NCBI RefSeq assembly: GCF_002332425.1
Contig: NZ_NRGS01000003.1
Location: 28,964-92,963, forward strand
Source of the DNA: Brachybacterium alimentarium
GTDB lineage: Bacteria > Actinomycetota > Actinomycetes > Actinomycetales > Dermabacteraceae
Reading direction: 5' to 3'
Length of the DNA stretch: 64,000 bases
Positions 25,642 to 34,977 of this stretch are shown here, one piece after another. Position numbers and translations under genes: made by a program. The first letter of the stretch is position 1. Each line of letters begins with the position of its first letter. The notes beneath the pieces were generated by a model. That model was not told where the DNA came from. It worked only from the letters and a program-made list of their open reading frames with translations, and did not search any database.

Positions 25642-27227
25642 AGCGGGATGTTCCCGTGCTTCTTGGTGGGCAGGGTGTCGCGCTTGGTGCGCAGCGCCCG
25701 CAGGGCATGGGCGACCTCGAGCCGGGTGTCGGCGGGACGGATGACCCCGTCGATCCAGCCGCGCTCGGCCGCGGTGTACGGGGTCGCGAACTTCTCCTCG
25801 TACTCGGTCTCGAGCTTCAGGCGCTCCGCGTCGACGTCCCCGCCCTGCTCCGCGACATCGCGGAGGTCCCCGCGATGCAGGATGTTGACCGCACCCTGCG
25901 AGCCCATCACCGCGATCTGCGCGGTGGGCCAGGCGAGGTTGATGTCCGCGCCGAGCTCCTTGGAGCCCATCACGATGTACGCGCCGCCGTAGGCCTTGCG
26001 GGTGATCACGGTGATCAGCGGGACGGTGGCCTCGGCGTAGGCGTACAGCAGCTTCGCGCCGCGGCGGATGATCCCGCCGAACTCCTGATCGGTGCCGGGC
26101 AGGAAGCCCGGAACGTCCACGAAGGTCAGGACCGGGATGTTGTTGGCATCGCACAGGCGCACGAAGCGCGCCGCCTTCTCGGAGGCGTCGATGTCCAGGG
26201 TTCCCGCGAGGTGCGAGGGCTGGTTCGCGATGATGCCGACGCTGTATCCCTCGACGCGGCCGAAGCCCACCAGAACGTTGCGGGCGAACAGCGGCTGGAC
26301 CTCGAGGAACTCCTCGTCGTCCAGCACGGCGCGCAGCACGGTGAGCATGTCGTAGGGCTGGTTCGGCGAATCCGGGACCAGCGCATCCAGCGCCGTGTCC
26401 TGGGCGGTGTGGTGCTCGTCGATCTGCACGGGGAACGACGGAGCCGGGCTCAGGGTGTTCGCCGGCAGGTAGCTGAGCAGGTCCTTGACGTACTCGATCG
26501 CCTCGCCCTCGTCGGGCGCCATGTAATGCGCGACGCCGGAGCGCGAGGAATGGGTGCGGGCGCCCCCGAGCTCCTCGAAGCCGACGTCCTCACCGGTGAC
26601 GGTGCGGATCACGTCGGGGCCGGTGATGAACATGTGCGAGGTCTTCTCGACCATCACGATGATGTCGGTCAGGGCGGGGGAGTAGACCGCGCCGCCGGCG
26701 GCCGGGCCCATGATCAGGGAGATCTGGGGGATCACGCCCGAGGCGCGGGTGTTGCGCTTGAAGATGCCGGCGAACATGGCCAGGGAGGCCACGCCCTCCT
26801 GGATGCGTGCGCCGCCGCCGTCGAGGATGCCGATGATCGGCACGCCCGTGCTCAGCGCGAGATCCTGGATCTTCTGGATCTTGCGGCCGTGGGCCTCGCC
26901 CAGCGAGCCGCCGAAGACGGTGAAGTCCTGGGAGTAGACGCATACCTGGCGGCCGTCGATGGTGCCGTAGCCGGTGACGATGCCGTCTCCGGCCGGGCGC
27001 TTGGACTCGATGCCGAAGTCACGCGCCTGGTGCTTCACGAAGCGATCGGTCTCCACGAAGCTGCCGTCGTCGAGCAGGTCGGAGATCCGCTCGCGAGCGG
27101 TCTTCTTCCCACGAGCGTGCTGCTTCTGGACGGCGACCTCGTCCGCAGCGGCGACTGCGGCGGCGTCGCGCTCGCGCAGATCCTCGAGTCGCTGGGCGGT
27201 GGTGAGCGGCCGCGGGGCGTCGGTCAC
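25638..27227 (-). CDS. accD: Acyl-CoA carboxylase beta subunit (carboxyltransferase)
   Basis: Transfers CO2 from carboxybiotin to acetyl- or propionyl-CoA; 529 aa, PccB/AccD5-like. Both crotonase-fold halves are present, with oxyanion glycines in [15 protein letters not shown] and [17 protein letters not shown], and in the second half [21 protein letters not shown] and [20 protein letters not shown]. Acyl specificity is set by a residue I cannot place without an alignment. The start is a GTG with GGAGG just upstream. It heads an operon with accE and is divergent from birA. Confidence 0.96.
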   Translation of the reverse strand: MTDAPRPLTTAQRLEDLRERDAAAVAAADEVAVQKQHARGKKTARERISDLLDDGSFVETDRFVKHQARDFGIESKRPAGDGIVTGYGTIDGRQVCVYSQDFTVFGGSLGEAHGRKIQKIQDLALSTGVPIIGILDGGGARIQEGVASLAMFAGIFKRNTRASGVIPQISLIMGPAAGGAVYSPALTDIIVMVEKTSHMFITGPDVIRTVTGEDVGFEELGGARTHSSRSGVAHYMAPDEGEAIEYVKDLLSYLPANTLSPAPSFPVQIDEHHTAQDTALDALVPDSPNQPYDMLTVLRAVLDDEEFLEVQPLFARNVLVGFGRVEGYSVGIIANQPSHLAGTLDIDASEKAARFVRLCDANNIPVLTFVDVPGFLPGTDQEFGGIIRRGAKLLYAYAEATVPLITVITRKAYGGAYIVMGSKELGADINLAWPTAQIAVMGSQGAVNILHRGDLRDVAEQGGDVDAERLKLETEYEEKFATPYTAAERGWIDGVIRPADTRLEVAHALRALRTKRDTLPTKKHGNIPL

Positions 27228-27284
27228 GGAGCCTCCTGCTGCGGCCTGCGAGGCCGCCGTGAAATCCGGGCGATGAACACCGGG

Positions 27285-27317
27285 ATACTACGCTACGAGG
27301 TGTCGACGAGGGTCGAC
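27285..27317 (-). promoter_or_regulatory. Candidate accD promoter with GTCGAC operator
   Basis: Minus-strand TAGTAT (27285-27290) is a good -10 box. At the -35 position lies gtcgac-gagg-gtcgac (27302-27317), a repeated palindrome and so a plausible repressor site. The leader also holds a perfect 7-bp hairpin (27241-27257) close to the ribosome binding site. The rest of the 281-base accD-birA gap shows no gene. Confidence 0.4.
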
Positions 27318-27508
27318 CGCGACCCGGCGTGGAGGGACATGTCGCCTTGGTGGTGAGGTTCATGCCCGATCGGCCCGATCTTCGCGGGACATCCGTGCGA
27401 TCTCCGTGCGAACCCGCACGACGTCCCGGTCGCCACGGCGTCCCCCTGCGGCGACTCCTCCGTCACCGCGTCCAGCACTCGCCATCAGCACCATGAGGGA
27501 GGTCACGC

Positions 27509-28522
27509 GTGACCGAGACGCACGCCGGTCCCACGGATTCCACGGGGTCCACGGATCCCACCGAGTCCACGGGGCCCACCGGCGCTCCGGGGCCCGTCGA
27601 GTCCGCCGGTCCTGCCCGCTGGGCGGCGCCGCGCCCGCTGCACCCCACATCGATCCGTCGGCTCGGCGCGGTGGCCTCCACGCAGGATGAGGCGTCCGCG
27701 CTGTTCGCTCGAGGGGTCGCCGCGCCGTTCGTGGTCACCGCCCGCGAACAGCTCTCCGGTCGCGGGCGACTGGGGCGGGCGTATGCGAGCCCCGACGGCG
27801 GGAGCGTCTACCTCACCTATGTGCACCGCACCGGTCTCGAACTCGCCCGCCGCAGCTGGTTCCCGCTCGCGGCAGGACTGGCGGCGCTCGCCGCGGTCGC
27901 CTCCGTGATCGGGGAGGACGGCGTGCGCCTGGGCCTGAAGTGGCCCAACGACCTGCATACGGCGGACGGCCGCAAGCTCGGCGGGATCCTCGTCGAGGGG
28001 CGGGGTGCGGACGGGGTGCTGATCGGCATCGGGCTCAACGTGCGCGGTCCTGTCGAGGACGGCGAGGGAGCAGCGATTCCCGGTGCCGCCTGGCTGCTCG
28101 GCCCGGACGGCATCCGCAACGGGGACGGGATGACGGGGTGCGAGGACCCGGACGCCCTGCGTGAACGGATCGAGGAGGCGCTCGCCGGGTCGCTCCGGGC
28201 CGAGCTGGAGGCGCTGGAGTCCAGCCAGGGGGACGCGGTCACGGCGGGCACGATGCACCGCTACACTATGACCTGCCTCACACTTGGGCAGGAGGTGCGC
28301 ATCGATCCTCTCGGGACGGCCGGGGCGGAGGGGGCTCGCCCTCCTTCGCTGTACGGACGTGCACGAGCGGTCGACGATCGCGGCAGACTGCTGGTCGACC
28401 TGCCGGACGGGGAGCGCGTCCCCGTGGACGTGGGCGATGTGAGGCATGTGAGGCCGGGCGGAACCGTTCGGACGACGACAGACGCGGTGCAAGGCGTCGA
28501 ACAGGAGGACAGCAGCAGGTGA
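27509..28522 (+). CDS. birA: Biotin-[acetyl-CoA-carboxylase] ligase
   Basis: Attaches biotin to AccA via biotinyl-AMP; 337 aa. The catalytic domain begins near residue 45: ASTQDEA, GRGRLGRAYASPDGGSVYL (biotin/ATP loop), LKWPNDLH and KLGGILVEG are present, with a small C-terminal SH3-like domain. There is no N-terminal DNA-binding domain, so it is a group I ligase, not a repressor. The first 35 residues are a Thr/Ser/Gly/Pro/Asp repeat-like tract. The GTG is preceded by GGAGG. It lies opposite accD, its partner system, and overlaps the cyclase gene by 4 bases. Confidence 0.93.
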   Translation: MTETHAGPTDSTGSTDPTESTGPTGAPGPVESAGPARWAAPRPLHPTSIRRLGAVASTQDEASALFARGVAAPFVVTAREQLSGRGRLGRAYASPDGGSVYLTYVHRTGLELARRSWFPLAAGLAALAAVASVIGEDGVRLGLKWPNDLHTADGRKLGGILVEGRGADGVLIGIGLNVRGPVEDGEGAAIPGAAWLLGPDGIRNGDGMTGCEDPDALRERIEEALAGSLRAELEALESSQGDAVTAGTMHRYTMTCLTLGQEVRIDPLGTAGAEGARPPSLYGRARAVDDRGRLLVDLPDGERVPVDVGDVRHVRPGGTVRTTTDAVQGVEQEDSSR

Positions 28523-29685
28523 CCGGTGGTACCGAAGACCTGGAGCACACGACGACCTCGGACGGGGACACCCCGGCCGGGGGGTCCGCCGTGCCGCCGG
28601 AGGAGTCGCCGGACCTGGTGCAGACCCCCCTGGACGACCAGGAGATCCTGGATCTGAACAGACGCTTCGCCGAGGTCAGGCGCAGCGTCGGCGCCCTCGA
28701 GAAGGTGCTGCTGCAGGGTCCGCGCAAGTTCTCCCGACGTGATCTCTCCCTGAAGCAGGACATCCCCGAGCGGCTCGCGTCCGTCTACTGGAGGTCGCTG
28801 GGCTTCACACCGGTCGACGAGGACACCGTCGTGTTCACCGAGGAGGACGCCTACGCGATCGGCGATCTCACCGCGATCGTCGAGGACGGCGTGCTCTCCG
28901 AGCGCGCCTTCTCGAGCATCACCCGAGGGCTCGGATTCCATATGGGCCGACTGGCCATGTGGATCACCGAGGCCCTGGTGGACGAGGCGAAGCATGCCGA
29001 CGGGGCGGACGACGCCGAAGCCCGCCAGCAGATGCTCGACTCGGTCCCCGAACTGCTCGAGACGCTCGAATCGCAGGTCATGTTCACCTTCCGCAGGCAG
29101 CTGGCCGCGTACGCGGCCCGCGCCGGCTCCGAGGTGCTGCACCGCGACACCGACGAGCTCTTCCCCCTCCAGCGCGCCGTCGGCTTCGCGGACCTGGTGC
29201 AGTTCACGCGCCTTGCCCAGGACCTCTCCGGGGCGGAGCTCGCCGACGTCGTCGGCCGGTTCGAGGCCGTGGGCCGGGACGTCATCTCCGTGGGCGGCGG
29301 CCGCGTGGTCAAGACCGTCGGCGACGAGATCATGTTCCTCGCCGACACGCCGGAGGACGGCGCCCAGATCGCCGTCAGCCTCGCGGAGATCATCACCGCG
29401 GACCAGGGACTCCCGCCGGTCAGGGTCGGGCTGTCGTGGGGATCGATGTTCTCCCGGTACGGTGACGTCTTCGGACCCAAGGTCAACCTCGCCGCTCGCA
29501 TGGAATCCGTGGCCCGGCCCGGAAGCGTGATCGTGGACGACGAGACCGCCGAGGCCATCGCCCAGGCGCTGCCCGGCGGCTTCGACATCTCCGAGGGCGA
29601 GGACGTGGACCTGCATGGCATCGGGACGGTGCGGGTGCAGGAGATGCGCCGCGACCGCTCCGCGCCGCTCGACCTGGGTCTGTGA
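28519..29685 (+). CDS. Class III adenylate cyclase with Rv1264-like regulatory domain
   Basis: Likely soluble cAMP-forming enzyme, 388 aa. The N-terminal half (about residues 45-190) resembles the helical autoinhibitory, pH-responsive domain of mycobacterial Rv1264. The cyclase domain (about 215-375) has the metal Asp in GFADLVQFT, the substrate lysine and second metal Asp in RVVKTVGDEIMF, the adenine-side Asp in RYGDVFGP, and the transition-state Asn/Arg in VNLAARMES; all canonical residues are present, so it should be active. GTG start with GGAGG upstream, overlapping birA by 4 bases. The first 35 residues are disordered. Confidence 0.9.
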   Translation: MTGGTEDLEHTTTSDGDTPAGGSAVPPEESPDLVQTPLDDQEILDLNRRFAEVRRSVGALEKVLLQGPRKFSRRDLSLKQDIPERLASVYWRSLGFTPVDEDTVVFTEEDAYAIGDLTAIVEDGVLSERAFSSITRGLGFHMGRLAMWITEALVDEAKHADGADDAEARQQMLDSVPELLETLESQVMFTFRRQLAAYAARAGSEVLHRDTDELFPLQRAVGFADLVQFTRLAQDLSGAELADVVGRFEAVGRDVISVGGGRVVKTVGDEIMFLADTPEDGAQIAVSLAEIITADQGLPPVRVGLSWGSMFSRYGDVFGPKVNLAARMESVARPGSVIVDDETAEAIAQALPGGFDISEGEDVDLHGIGTVRVQEMRRDRSAPLDLGL

Positions 29686-29720
29686 GACGGGGGCCATCCG
29701 GCCCGCCGGCCGCTGCGACG

Positions 29721-29726
29721 TAGGAT
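29721..29726 (+). promoter_or_regulatory. -10 box TAGGAT, 6 bases before response regulator start (leaderless)
   Basis: TAGGAT ends 6 bases before GTG 29733 in the 47-base gap after the cyclase gene. A small gggcc/ggccc hairpin (29691-29704) precedes it. Confidence 0.55.
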
Positions 29727-29732
29727 GGACTC

Positions 29733-30428
29733 GTGACACGACTGCTTCTCGTCGAGGATGACTCGGCCATCGCTGAACCGCTCTCCCGTGCGCTCGACCG
29801 GGAGGGCTACTCCGTGACGCGTGCGTCCCGGGGCATGGACGCGCTCGCGATCGCCGCCGGTCCCGAACCGATCGACATGGTGATCCTCGACCTCGGCCTG
29901 CCCGATCTCGACGGCCTGGAGGTGGCACGCCGCCTGCGCAAGGGCGGCCTCGAGTCGCCGATCCTGATCCTCACCGCTCGCGCCGACGAGGTCGACGCGG
30001 TGGTGGGTCTGGACGCCGGCGCCGATGACTACGTCACCAAGCCGTTCCGGCTCGGTGAGCTGCAGGCCCGCATCCGCGCCCTGATGCGCCGCTCCCAGGC
30101 GGTCGAGGAGTCCAGCGACGCCTTCGACGTCAACGGGGTCTCTCTGGACGTCTCCGCTCGCCGCGCCTATGTCGACGGCGAGGAGCTGAGCCTCTCCGCC
30201 AAGGAGTACGACCTGCTCACCGTGCTGGTGCGCGAGTCCGGCAGCGTCGTGACGCGCGACGACCTCATGCGCGAGGTGTGGGGCGCCGAATGGTGGGGCT
30301 CCACCAAGACCCTGGACATGCACATCTCCTGGCTGCGACGGAAGCTCGGTGACGACGCGACGAATCCGCGGCGGATCACGACCGTGAGGGGTGTCGGTTT
30401 CCGCTTCGAGACCGGCGCGGAGAGCTGA
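29733..30428 (+). CDS. OmpR-family response regulator
   Basis: DNA-binding response regulator, 231 aa. The receiver domain has acidic residues EDD at 8-10, the phospho-acceptor D53 in MVILDLGLPD and K103 in VTKPFRLGEL. The C-terminal winged helix ends SWLRRKLGDDATNPRRITTV followed by RGVGFRFE, characteristic of the PhoB/OmpR class. It is separated by only 3 bases from the sensor kinase gene, so the two form a pair. The regulon cannot be read from the sequence. Confidence 0.95.
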   Translation: MTRLLLVEDDSAIAEPLSRALDREGYSVTRASRGMDALAIAAGPEPIDMVILDLGLPDLDGLEVARRLRKGGLESPILILTARADEVDAVVGLDAGADDYVTKPFRLGELQARIRALMRRSQAVEESSDAFDVNGVSLDVSARRAYVDGEELSLSAKEYDLLTVLVRESGSVVTRDDLMREVWGAEWWGSTKTLDMHISWLRRKLGDDATNPRRITTVRGVGFRFETGAES

Positions 30429-30431
30429 CAC

Positions 30432-31799
30432 GTGTGGCAGCGAGTACTGCAGGTCACGATCATCACCGTGGTCCTCGCGGTGCTGATGCTCGGCATCCCG
30501 CTGGGCTGGTCCTGGCTGCAGCTGGCTGAGCAGAGACTGGGGCTCCAGGCCAACACGATCATGGATCGTACGCGGGTCGCGACCGATGCGAGGCTGATCG
30601 AGGAGCGTCCGCTCGACCCCGCGATGCTCCAGGCGCTCGTCGACGAGCAGACCGATCTCAACATCCAGATCGAGGTCACCACCAGTGACGGCGAGGTCGT
30701 CACCGCCGGCGACCCGCCCGGCCACAACCCGATGGGCTTCTCGGCGGTCGGCGGCCAGCAGCAGCAGATCCGGGTGAACATCCCTCGTTCCGATGTGCGT
30801 GCCCACACCGCGAGCGCGTGGGTGATCATCGTCGTGGCCGGTCTCTCCGCCCTCTCGGTGGGCGCCTCGGTCGCCCTGTGGCAGGCGCAACGGATCTCGA
30901 TGCCCCTGGCCCGGCTGAACCGGCGCGCCGAGGAGATGGGATCTGGGCGTGCCCGCGGTCCCTGGAGCCCCTCAGGGATCGCCGAGATCGACGACGTGGC
31001 CGAGGAGCTGATCCGCTCCGGCGCGATGCTCACCGAGCGCCTCGAGGCCGAGAGCCAGCTCGCCTCGGACGCCTCCCACCAGCTGCGCACTCCGCTGACC
31101 GCCCTGTCGATGCGTCTGGACGAGATCCTCGCGACCAGCTCCGAGGAATGGGTACGCGACGAGGCCCGGATCTCCCTCGAGCAGATCGATCGCCTCACCG
31201 AGGTGGTCCACGACCTCATCAACGCCCCGCGCTCCTCCTCGCGCCGCACCCCCGGCGTGGTCGAGCTGCGCACGATCCTCACCCAGCAGAGCGAGGAGTG
31301 GTCCCCGGCCTACCGCCGGGCCCAGCGCGAACTGCGCATCCAGGTGCCGCGCAGCGCGGCCGTCTGGGGCTCCTCCGGCCAGCTCACCCAGGTCGTCGCG
31401 ACCCTCATCGAGAACGCGCTCATGCACGGCGACGGCCGCACCACGGTGAAGGTGCGCCGCAACGACCACTCCACGGTCATCGAGGTCACCGACGAGGGCG
31501 GGGGGATCGACCCGGAGCTCGGCACCCGCATCTTCGAGCGCTCCGTCTCCGGGCGCAGCTCCTCGGGCACCGGCGTGGGCCTTGCGCTCGCCCGGACCCT
31601 GGTCGAGGACGACGGCGGTCGCCTCGAGCTGCTCACCGAGACGCCCGCGAAGTTCGGGGTGTTCCTCATCTCCGCCCCAGGCGACGAGGAGGATCCGGCG
31701 GCGGACGAGGACCCCGCAGCGACCGCAGGGTCGGGAGAGTCCCCCGACCCGCTGCCCCAGGGGTCCGTGGTGCGGCGCCGCCCGCGCTCACGGGCCTGA
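30432..31799 (+). CDS. Sensor histidine kinase
   Basis: Membrane kinase, 455 aa, partner of the preceding regulator. TM1 is at residues 7-25 and TM2 at about 129-149, enclosing a short extracellular domain of about 100 residues. A HAMP linker follows, then the H-box ASDASHQLRTPLTAL with H217, N-box TLIENALMHG, G1 DEGGGIDPELG and G2 SSGTGVGLALA. The C-terminal 40 residues are acidic and Pro/Arg-rich, and probably disordered. The small sensor domain gives no hint of its ligand. Confidence 0.94.
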   Translation: MWQRVLQVTIITVVLAVLMLGIPLGWSWLQLAEQRLGLQANTIMDRTRVATDARLIEERPLDPAMLQALVDEQTDLNIQIEVTTSDGEVVTAGDPPGHNPMGFSAVGGQQQQIRVNIPRSDVRAHTASAWVIIVVAGLSALSVGASVALWQAQRISMPLARLNRRAEEMGSGRARGPWSPSGIAEIDDVAEELIRSGAMLTERLEAESQLASDASHQLRTPLTALSMRLDEILATSSEEWVRDEARISLEQIDRLTEVVHDLINAPRSSSRRTPGVVELRTILTQQSEEWSPAYRRAQRELRIQVPRSAAVWGSSGQLTQVVATLIENALMHGDGRTTVKVRRNDHSTVIEVTDEGGGIDPELGTRIFERSVSGRSSSGTGVGLALARTLVEDDGGRLELLTETPAKFGVFLISAPGDEEDPAADEDPAATAGSGESPDPLPQGSVVRRRPRSRA

Positions 31800-31805
31800 T
31801 CCTCG

Positions 31806-31811
31806 TACACT
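31806..31811 (+). promoter_or_regulatory. -10 box TACACT, 7 bases before purK start (leaderless)
   Basis: TACACT ends 7 bases before GTG 31819 in the 19-base gap after the kinase gene. No ribosome binding site is present. Confidence 0.55.
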
Positions 31812-31818
31812 GGCCGCC

Positions 31819-33108
31819 GTGTCCGAGACCTCGCAGCGCCCCGTTCCCCCCGCCCGCCCCGACCTGCCGACCGGGGCCCGCCGCGTCGGGATCGTCGGCG
31901 CCGGGCAGCTCGCCCGCATGATGCTGGGCCCCGCGATCGAACTGGGGCTCCCCACCCCGGTGCTCGCCACCTCCCGCGAGGAGAGCGCGGCCGCCGTCGC
32001 CGGCCAGGTGCTCCTGGGCCGTCACGACGACGAGCAGGCGGTGCGCCGCCTCGCCGAGTCGGCCGACGTGATCACCTTCGACCACGAGCACGTGCCCACC
32101 GCGATCCTCGAAGGCCTCGAGGCCGACGGTCTCGCCGCTGTGCGCCCCGGCCCCGCCGCGCTGGTGCATGCCCAGGACAAGCTCGTCATGCGCGAACGTC
32201 TCACTGCCCTCGGCCACCCCTGCCCCCGCTGGTGGCGCGTCGGCTCCCGGGAGGACCTCGCGGCGGCGCTCGACGCCGCCGGCAGCCGCCTCGTGGTGAA
32301 GACCCCGCGTGGCGGCTACGACGCCCACGGGGTGCGGATCGTCGATGGCGCGGACCAGGCCGATGACTGGTTCCAGACCCACGGCGATCTCCTCGCCGAG
32401 GAGCTCGTGCCCTTCACCCGGGAGCTGTCCGCGCAGGTCGCTCGTCGCCCCGGGGGAGAAGCGGCGGCCTATCCGGTGGTGCACTCGGTCCAGAAGGACG
32501 GGGTCTGCTACGAGGTGGTCGCGCCCGCTGCCGGCCTCGACGATGCTGCTCAGGAGCGCATCCAGTCTCTGGCCCTCGCGATCGCCGAGGACCTCGACGT
32601 GGTGGGGATGCTCGCCGTCGAACTGTTCGAGACGGCCGATGGCGAGGTGAGCGTCAACGAGCTCGCGATGCGTCCGCACAACACGGGCCACTGGTCCATG
32701 GACGGCGCCGTGACCGGACAGTTCGAGCAGCACCTCCGGGCCGTCGCCGACCTCCCTCTCGGCTCCACCGCCCCGGTCGCCCCCGTCGCCGTGATGGTGA
32801 ATCTCCTCGGCGGCAGCGCCGAGGACCTCGCGCCGGGCGCCCATGCCGCCCTCGCCGCGGACCCGGAGCTGAAGATCCACCTCTACGGCAAGTCCGTGCG
32901 GCCGGGTCGCAAGGTCGGCCACGTCACGGTGGTCGGTCAGGACGCCGACGATCTGCTCGAGCGTGCGCACCGCGCCGAACGACTCCTGATCGACGGCCCC
33001 TCCGTCGACGCAGCGAGCGACGCAGACGCCGGGGCCGCCGTCGACGCGCCCGATGGCGTCGCCACCGGCCCCTCCACCAGCACGAGCACCTCGAAGGAGA
33101 CGCGATGA
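31819..33108 (+). CDS. purK: 5-(carboxyamino)imidazole ribonucleotide synthase
   Basis: ATP-grasp enzyme of purine synthesis converting AIR, ATP and bicarbonate to N5-CAIR; 429 aa. Seen are [17 protein letters not shown], the ATP-site [30 protein letters not shown], and [17 protein letters not shown]. The GTG at 31819 sits right after a -10 box and gives the expected N-terminus; a longer open frame upstream overlaps the kinase gene and is not used. The last 40 residues (Asp/Ala/Ser/Thr-rich, ending in a Ser-Thr run) lie beyond the normal C-terminus. It overlaps purE by 4 bases. Confidence 0.95.
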   Translation: MSETSQRPVPPARPDLPTGARRVGIVGAGQLARMMLGPAIELGLPTPVLATSREESAAAVAGQVLLGRHDDEQAVRRLAESADVITFDHEHVPTAILEGLEADGLAAVRPGPAALVHAQDKLVMRERLTALGHPCPRWWRVGSREDLAAALDAAGSRLVVKTPRGGYDAHGVRIVDGADQADDWFQTHGDLLAEELVPFTRELSAQVARRPGGEAAAYPVVHSVQKDGVCYEVVAPAAGLDDAAQERIQSLALAIAEDLDVVGMLAVELFETADGEVSVNELAMRPHNTGHWSMDGAVTGQFEQHLRAVADLPLGSTAPVAPVAVMVNLLGGSAEDLAPGAHAALAADPELKIHLYGKSVRPGRKVGHVTVVGQDADDLLERAHRAERLLIDGPSVDAASDADAGAAVDAPDGVATGPSTSTSTSKETR

Positions 33109-33623
33109 CCGCGACCGCACCCCGCCCCCTGGTGGGCATCGTCATGGGTTCAGATTCCGACTACCCGGTGATGAAGGCCGCCGAGGAGGCCCTCGCCGAG
33201 TTCGACATCGAGGTCGAGGTGGACGTCGTCTCCGCCCACCGCATGCCCGAGGACATGATCACCTGGGGGCGCAGCGCGGTCGAGCGCGGGCTGCGCGTGG
33301 TGATCGCCGGCGCCGGCGGTGCCGCGCACCTGCCCGGCATGCTCGCCTCGCTCACCCCGCTGCCCGTGATCGGGGTGCCCGTGCCGCTGAAGCACCTCGA
33401 CGGCATGGACTCGTTGCTCTCGATCGTGCAGATGCCTGCCGGGGTGCCGGTGGCGACGGTGTCGATCGGCGGAGCGCGCAACGCGGGCCTGCTGGCCGCC
33501 CGGATCCTCGCCGCGGGCGGCGACGACGAAGCGGCCGCGCTGCGCGACCGCATGGTCGCCTTCCAGTCTGAGCTACGGGAGATCGCCGTCGGCAAGGGCG
33601 AGAGTCTGCGCGCGTCGCGATGA
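33105..33623 (+). CDS. purE: N5-carboxyaminoimidazole ribonucleotide mutase
   Basis: Rearranges N5-CAIR to CAIR, the step after PurK; 172 aa, class I PurE. Motifs: [17 protein letters not shown], the catalytic [10 protein letters not shown], and [26 protein letters not shown] lies just before the ATG. It overlaps both purK (4 bases) and the following acyltransferase gene (4 bases), so the acyltransferase is translated from the same message, an unexpected partner. Confidence 0.97.
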   Translation: MTATAPRPLVGIVMGSDSDYPVMKAAEEALAEFDIEVEVDVVSAHRMPEDMITWGRSAVERGLRVVIAGAGGAAHLPGMLASLTPLPVIGVPVPLKHLDGMDSLLSIVQMPAGVPVATVSIGGARNAGLLAARILAAGGDDEAAALRDRMVAFQSELREIAVGKGESLRASR

Positions 33624-34777
33624 AGGCGGAGGAACGGGCCGCTCTCTTCGTGGGCCCGGCCTCGTCGCGGAATCGGATGTCGTGGGTCGATCTCGCGCGG
33701 GCGCTCTCGATCATCCTGGTGGTCTCCTACCACGCAGGGGTGAGCGGGATCGGGGCGTTTCTGCCGTCGGATTTCAGCGTCACCGGCTCGTACTGGAAGA
33801 CAGCGAACCTGCTGCTCGTCCCGCTGCGGATGCCGCTGTTCTTCGTGGTCTCCGGGATGCTGGCTGCGAGCGCGCTGTCACGACCCTGGCGCTCCGTAAG
33901 TCGACCGCGCGTCTTCGACATGCTCTGGGCCTACGTGCTCTGGAGCGTCGTCTTCGGGGTGACCGCCTGGGTCCGCTACGCCCCCGAGGAGCCGTGGGAG
34001 TATTTCCGCTCCAGCATGCGGAACATGGTCGTCTTCGCCTCTCCCTATTGGTTCATCGCGGCGCTTCCGGTGTTCTTCCTCGTGACGCGCTGGTGCCGGG
34101 CACGCCCGATTCTCCTGCTCACTACGCTGTTCCTTGTCTATCTGGCGAGTCCGTTCCTGGTGAGCGCGCTCAGGGAACTAGGGCCGGAGTTCTCGAAACC
34201 CGCGACAGGTCTGCGTCGCCTCACGGAGTTCGCGGTGTGGTTCGCAGCGGGATACGTGCTCTCCGGGAAGATCAAGAGGTTCGGAGGGCGGAAACGGCCA
34301 CTGGTCGCCATCCTCGCCACGGTCATCTGCATCCCGATGTGCTGGTTCGCGGTGATGGCAGACCTTGAACCAGGCACTGAGCGGATCATCAAGCTCCTGG
34401 CCACCTGCTCCTCGGTGCTGGCAGTGCTCTCGGTGTCTGTGCTCCTCGGCGCGCTGCCGACGATCTCGCACCTGGGCAGAGTTATCGGCTCCAGGACTCT
34501 CGTGATCTACCTGGTGCACCCGTTGGTGCTCAATGCGCTCGTCGTAGTGTTCCGCCGGGTGTACGAGCACGGAACGGGCCCCGTGCCCCTAGTGGTCGAG
34601 CTTCTCCTGCTCCCGACGATCATCCTGGTGTGCGTGCTGATCTCGCTCGTATTCAAGGCCGTCGCGGATCGGCTCGGCGCGGACTGGCTGTTTCAGCTCC
34701 CGTGGGCATCGCGCGAGGAGAGCGCCGGTGTCGCTCCGTCCGCAGCCGTGTCACGGTATCGGCTCTCCCCGGAGTGA
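33620..34777 (+). CDS. Acyltransferase family 3 membrane protein
   Basis: Polytopic membrane acyltransferase (OafA/NodX-like), 385 aa, expected to add acetyl or succinyl groups to a surface sugar. It opens with the family hallmark [21 protein letters not shown] and its conserved histidine; about ten hydrophobic segments follow, and [15 protein letters not shown] near the C-terminus carries the second conserved His. There is no extra extracellular domain. Codon use looks less GC-biased than the flanking purE and wbp genes, hinting at a separate origin. It forms the left border of the glycan region. Confidence 0.88.
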   Translation: MKAEERAALFVGPASSRNRMSWVDLARALSIILVVSYHAGVSGIGAFLPSDFSVTGSYWKTANLLLVPLRMPLFFVVSGMLAASALSRPWRSVSRPRVFDMLWAYVLWSVVFGVTAWVRYAPEEPWEYFRSSMRNMVVFASPYWFIAALPVFFLVTRWCRARPILLLTTLFLVYLASPFLVSALRELGPEFSKPATGLRRLTEFAVWFAAGYVLSGKIKRFGGRKRPLVAILATVICIPMCWFAVMADLEPGTERIIKLLATCSSVLAVLSVSVLLGALPTISHLGRVIGSRTLVIYLVHPLVLNALVVVFRRVYEHGTGPVPLVVELLLLPTIILVCVLISLVFKAVADRLGADWLFQLPWASREESAGVAPSAAVSRYRLSPE

Positions 34778-34909
34778 CACCCATGACCGCCGCGGGGAGA
34801 CGCTGCGCGCGTCGCGGTGAGGCGGTCCGGAGGTGCATGGCGGGCGACCGCCGGATGGCCGCTGGGTGAATTTCTCCGATCCGTCCCGGCGAATCGTGAG
34901 GCGATATGG

Positions 34910-34970
34910 GCAACAGCTGCCCTGGACGGGACTGTTGCTCCGAAAGCGGGGCCTTCCCTCGCGGTATCGT
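34910..34970 (+). promoter_or_regulatory. Inverted repeat and leaderless promoter of the wbp genes
   Basis: gcaacag (34910-34916) and ctgttgc (34932-34938) form a 7-bp inverted repeat. Downstream, TATCGT (34965-34970) ends 7 bases before ATG 34978. The 200-base gap (34778-34977) also holds a ggcggtc/gaccgcc repeat (34821-34852) that may terminate the purK-purE-acyltransferase message. Confidence 0.45.
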
Positions 34971-34977
34971 CGAGACC

